Part shown: positions 14,361-16,218 of the stretch, piece after piece
Layout of the letters: each line of letters begins with the position of its first letter
How positions within the stretch are numbered: the stretch's first letter is position 1
DNA from: DASYRM01 sp036004405
GTDB taxonomy: Bacteria > Acidobacteriota > Vicinamibacteria > Vicinamibacterales > UBA2999
Direction: 5' to 3'
DNA length: 16,218 bases
NCBI GenBank assembly: GCA_036004405.1
Contig: DASYRM010000149.1
Coordinates: 1-16,218 of the forward strand
Notes under the pieces: model-generated
Told to the model about the DNA's origin: nothing
Databases searched by the model: none
Seen by the model: the letters and a program-made list of their open reading frames with translations, nothing else
Made by a program: the position numbers and the translations under genes

Positions 14361-15347
14361 ATGCGCACCACCCGCCTCGTCCTCGTTGCGATTTCCGCCC
14401 TCGTGGCCGCGTCCGGGCTGACGATTCAGGCTCAGTCCAAGTTCAATCCGCCGCGCACGCCCGACGGCAAGCCCGACATGCAAGGCTATTGGACCAACGC
14501 CACCTACACGCCGTTCGAGCGACCGGCGGAGTTCAAGGATCAAGAGACCTTCACCCAGGCGCAGGCGATCGAGTACGCGAAGCGGGCGCAGGAGCGCTTC
14601 CTCTCGCAGCCCGACGACGACGCGCACTACGACAACTCGATCTGGATGACCGAGAAGGGGCTGAAAGGGCTTACTACGCTGCGCACGTCGATCGTCTCGG
14701 AGCCCGACGGGAAGATGCCGCCGATGAACGCCGAAGGGCGCAAGCGCGGCGAGGAGCGGGCCGCCGCGCGCCGCAAGGTGGACATCATGGCGTCGGCGCA
14801 GAACCGCGGCATCTCCGAGCGCTGCATCTACTGGGGGCACGAGGGGCCGCCGCTGCTGCCGACCGGCTACAACTCCAACCTGCAGATCTACCAGTCGCCG
14901 GCTGACTTCGTGGTGATTCCGGAGATGATGCCGTTCGCGCGTGTGGCGCCGCTCGACGGCCGGGCCCACGTGAGCGCCGGGCTCCGCACGCTCCACGGTG
15001 ACTCCCGCGGCCGGTGGGACGGCGACACGATGGTGATCGAGACCACCAACTTCACCGATCGCACCGCCTTCCGCGGGTCGTCCGAACACGTCAAGGTGAC
15101 GGAGCGCTTGACGCTCGTCGACGCCAACACCATCCGCTATCAGTTCACGGTGGAAGACCCCCACACGTGGGACCGGCCGTGGTCGGGCGAGTACCCGATG
15201 ACGCGCATCAAAGAGCCCATCTACGAGTACGCCTGCCACGAGGGCAACTACGGGATGCCCAACATCCTGAAGGCCCAGCGGGCGGTGGAGGAGCAGCAGC
15301 GGAAAGCCGCTGCCCCCCCGAACAGCTCGACTGGCGCGACCCGCTAG
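14361..15347 (+). CDS. Secreted ACHEGNYGM-family protein, paralogue B
   Basis: This 328-residue exported protein has a signal peptide (MRTTRLVLVAISALVAASG, cleavage near IQAQS). It shares the blocks of its divergent neighbour: KPDMQGYWTNATYTPFERP, LRTSIVSEPDGKMPPMN, SERCIYWG, PTGYNSNLQIYQ, APLDGRAHV, GDSRGRWDGDTMVIETTNF, KVTERLTLVDANTIRYQFTV, WDRPWSGEYPM and YEYACHEGNYGMPNIL. The C-terminus is a charged, low-complexity tail. Function is unknown; the strict conservation of GDSRGRW, ACHEGNYGM and RPW suggests a binding or active surface. An in-frame start at 14292 is possible but would run through the divergent promoter. The stop is 6 bases from the convergent lectin-like gene. Confidence 0.85.
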   Translation: MRTTRLVLVAISALVAASGLTIQAQSKFNPPRTPDGKPDMQGYWTNATYTPFERPAEFKDQETFTQAQAIEYAKRAQERFLSQPDDDAHYDNSIWMTEKGLKGLTTLRTSIVSEPDGKMPPMNAEGRKRGEERAAARRKVDIMASAQNRGISERCIYWGHEGPPLLPTGYNSNLQIYQSPADFVVIPEMMPFARVAPLDGRAHVSAGLRTLHGDSRGRWDGDTMVIETTNFTDRTAFRGSSEHVKVTERLTLVDANTIRYQFTVEDPHTWDRPWSGEYPMTRIKEPIYEYACHEGNYGMPNILKAQRAVEEQQRKAAAPPNSSTGATR

Positions 15348-15353
15348 CGCGAT

Positions 15354-16010
15354 CTAGTTGGTCGCGAAACAGTACAGCAACCCGGCACCGCCGGTCGGCG
15401 CAAGCTGCTCGAGTCCGCAGCCCTGCGAGGCGTGGATCGCGTTCCACGAGTTCACGCCGGGGTTGCGACCGAGACGATCCGCGTGGCCGAGCATCGCCTT
15501 GGCGCTGGCGTCGGCGACCGTCCAGTCTTTGCACGTGTCCGCGTTCTTGGTGCCGTCCTCGTTGCTGCCGGTGAGGATGTCGTGCTGCAGCGGCTGCGCG
15601 GCGGGCGCCGCTTTGCCATCCACCATCGCAAGGTAGTTCGGTGTCGTGCCCTTCTCGGTGAGCGCGGTCGTCGCCGAGATCTTGTTCTTGTCGGCGGTGT
15701 GCAGGTCCGCCACGTTCTGCGCGATCAGCTCGCCCTTGAAGTTGTACCAGGGACCGTTTCCGATCCGGCTCTTCGCATCGACCGTGCTCGTGCTCAGGTA
15801 GGCGTGCCAGGTTCTCCGGCCCGCGCCCGCGGTTTGCGCCAGCGACTGACACACCTGATCCGCGCCAGCCAGGCCGCCCAGATTCCCGCCCTTGGGGTTC
15901 GAGCTCGTCACGAAAAAGCTCATGTTCGCTGCCGGGCTCTGCGCGATCGCCGACGCCACGACCAGTGCGAGTCCGGTGGCCGTCGCAGCCACTGTGTTCC
16001 TGTTGATCAC
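15354..16010 (-). CDS. Secreted lectin/endostatin-like protein (C-type lectin-like fold)
   Basis: This 218-residue protein has a signal peptide (about residues 1-23, ending SAIAQ) and a single domain. MSFFVTSSNPKGGNLGGLAGADQVCQSLAQ, RTWHAYLSTS, GPWYNFKG, CKDWT and an ending LLYCFATN are typical of bacterial proteins with the collagen NC10/endostatin-like (DUF1554-type) fold, often annotated 'lectin'. Four cysteines (54, 160, 198, 214) suggest two disulfides. Carbohydrate or matrix binding is inferred from the fold, not demonstrated. The start is GTG with GAGAGGAG 6 bases upstream, and a TATAAT element lies further up next to the IS630 end. Confidence 0.82.
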   Translation of the reverse strand: MINRNTVAATATGLALVVASAIAQSPAANMSFFVTSSNPKGGNLGGLAGADQVCQSLAQTAGAGRRTWHAYLSTSTVDAKSRIGNGPWYNFKGELIAQNVADLHTADKNKISATTALTEKGTTPNYLAMVDGKAAPAAQPLQHDILTGSNEDGTKNADTCKDWTVADASAKAMLGHADRLGRNPGVNSWNAIHASQGCGLEQLAPTGGAGLLYCFATN

Positions 16011-16064
16011 TGCTAGCTCCTCTCAGGGGTAAAGCGGGCGCCCTTGCGGCACATCCGCCGGGAA

Positions 16065-16092
16065 ATTATAGGTGCGACTAGTGTCCTGTCCG
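16065..16092 (-). promoter_or_regulatory. TATAAT promoter reading from the IS630 end into the lectin-like gene
   Basis: A perfect TATAAT (complement of 16065-16070) is preceded, 16 bases away, by CGGACA (complement of 16087-16092), which matches the GACA part of TTGACA and lies inside the transposase 3' end. It would give a leader of about 45 bases ending in a GAGAGGAG ribosome-binding site. Confidence 0.55.
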
Positions 16093-16218
16093 CGTGGTTC
16101 GCGCAATAAGTGGCGCGGCCTGCAGATCGAGGGTTCTCTGGGCGAAGCGCGCAATGCTGGCGAGGATGTCGTCGGCGCTCTTGGTCCAGACGAACGGTTT
16201 CGCGGCGGCATGATGCGC
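16078..16218 (-). CDS. IS630-family transposase, C-terminal end (runs off window)
   Basis: The minus-strand frame open from the window edge reads AHHAAA, then KPFVWTKSADDILASIARF, then AQRTLDLQAA and a short basic tail to a TAG stop at 16078-16080. KPFVWTKSADDIL and SIARF are the well-known C-terminal signature of IS630-type DDE transposases. Only 46 residues are inside the window, with no catalytic aspartates visible, so it cannot be told whether the element is intact. The stop codon and the GTGTCCTGTCC next to it probably form part of the terminal inverted repeat; IS630 elements insert at TA, and a TA occurs at the stop. Other frames here are shadows. Confidence 0.8.
   Translation of the reverse strand, partial: AHHAAAKPFVWTKSADDILASIARFAQRTLDLQAAPLIARTTRTGH

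Noticed and set aside
13406..14905. A 499-codon plus-strand open frame across both paralogues
   Set aside because: It is antisense to paralogue A and out of frame with paralogue B; both of those have shared conserved blocks.
16023..16211. A 62-codon minus-strand open frame starting MPPRNRSSG
   Set aside because: It is out of frame with the IS630 C-terminal signature on the same strand, which is the real coding frame.

Overview
The window is GC-rich, densely coded DNA, most likely from an acidobacterium (Vicinamibacteria-like). That assignment is inferred from gene content: two secreted quinoprotein dehydrogenases, a pair of secreted proteins with an ACHEGNYGM signature that I associate with acidobacterial genomes, a hairpin repeat of the kind scattered through such genomes, and GC-rich codon use throughout. 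No rRNA, tRNA or CRISPR array is visible, and no gap between genes exceeds about 105 bases.

Layout. (1) 1-4708, minus strand: a cobalamin-independent methionine synthase-like protein, a secreted cysteine-rich protein with kinase-like motifs, a periplasmic glycerophosphodiester phosphodiesterase, a CzcC/CusC-type outer-membrane efflux protein, and the first 33 codons of a lipoprotein adaptor, which starts inside the efflux gene's stop and runs off the left edge. (2) 4755-5423, plus strand: a Tat-exported DsrE-like protein. (3) 5445-7257, minus strand: a tight Uma2 nuclease-fold / alpha-beta hydrolase / small membrane protein operon. (4) 7305-9425, plus strand: a cytochrome c-quinoprotein fusion. 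(5) 9428-11315, minus strand: DUF2007, DinB-like and membrane-anchored prolyl-aminopeptidase-like genes. (6) 11393-13348, plus strand: a second quinoprotein dehydrogenase and a small membrane protein. (7) 13337-15347: two secreted paralogues of identical predicted length, transcribed divergently from a 37-bp shared spacer. (8) 15354-16218, minus strand: a secreted lectin/endostatin-like protein next to the C-terminal end of an IS630-family transposase that runs off the right edge.

Most products carry signal peptides, so the region mainly serves the periplasm and envelope: alcohol or sugar oxidation by quinoproteins, phosphodiester scavenging, efflux and several uncharacterised secreted proteins. 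Genes change direction often. Convergent pairs nearly touch or overlap, and several start codons lie only 7-9 bases after a -10-like hexamer, which suggests leaderless or near-leaderless transcription.

No defence island or complete novel system is evident. The strongest leads are the leaderless divergent promoters, the uncharacterised paralogue pair, the kinase-like secreted protein, and a duplicated promoter/start segment flanking the 10212-11315 hydrolase gene.
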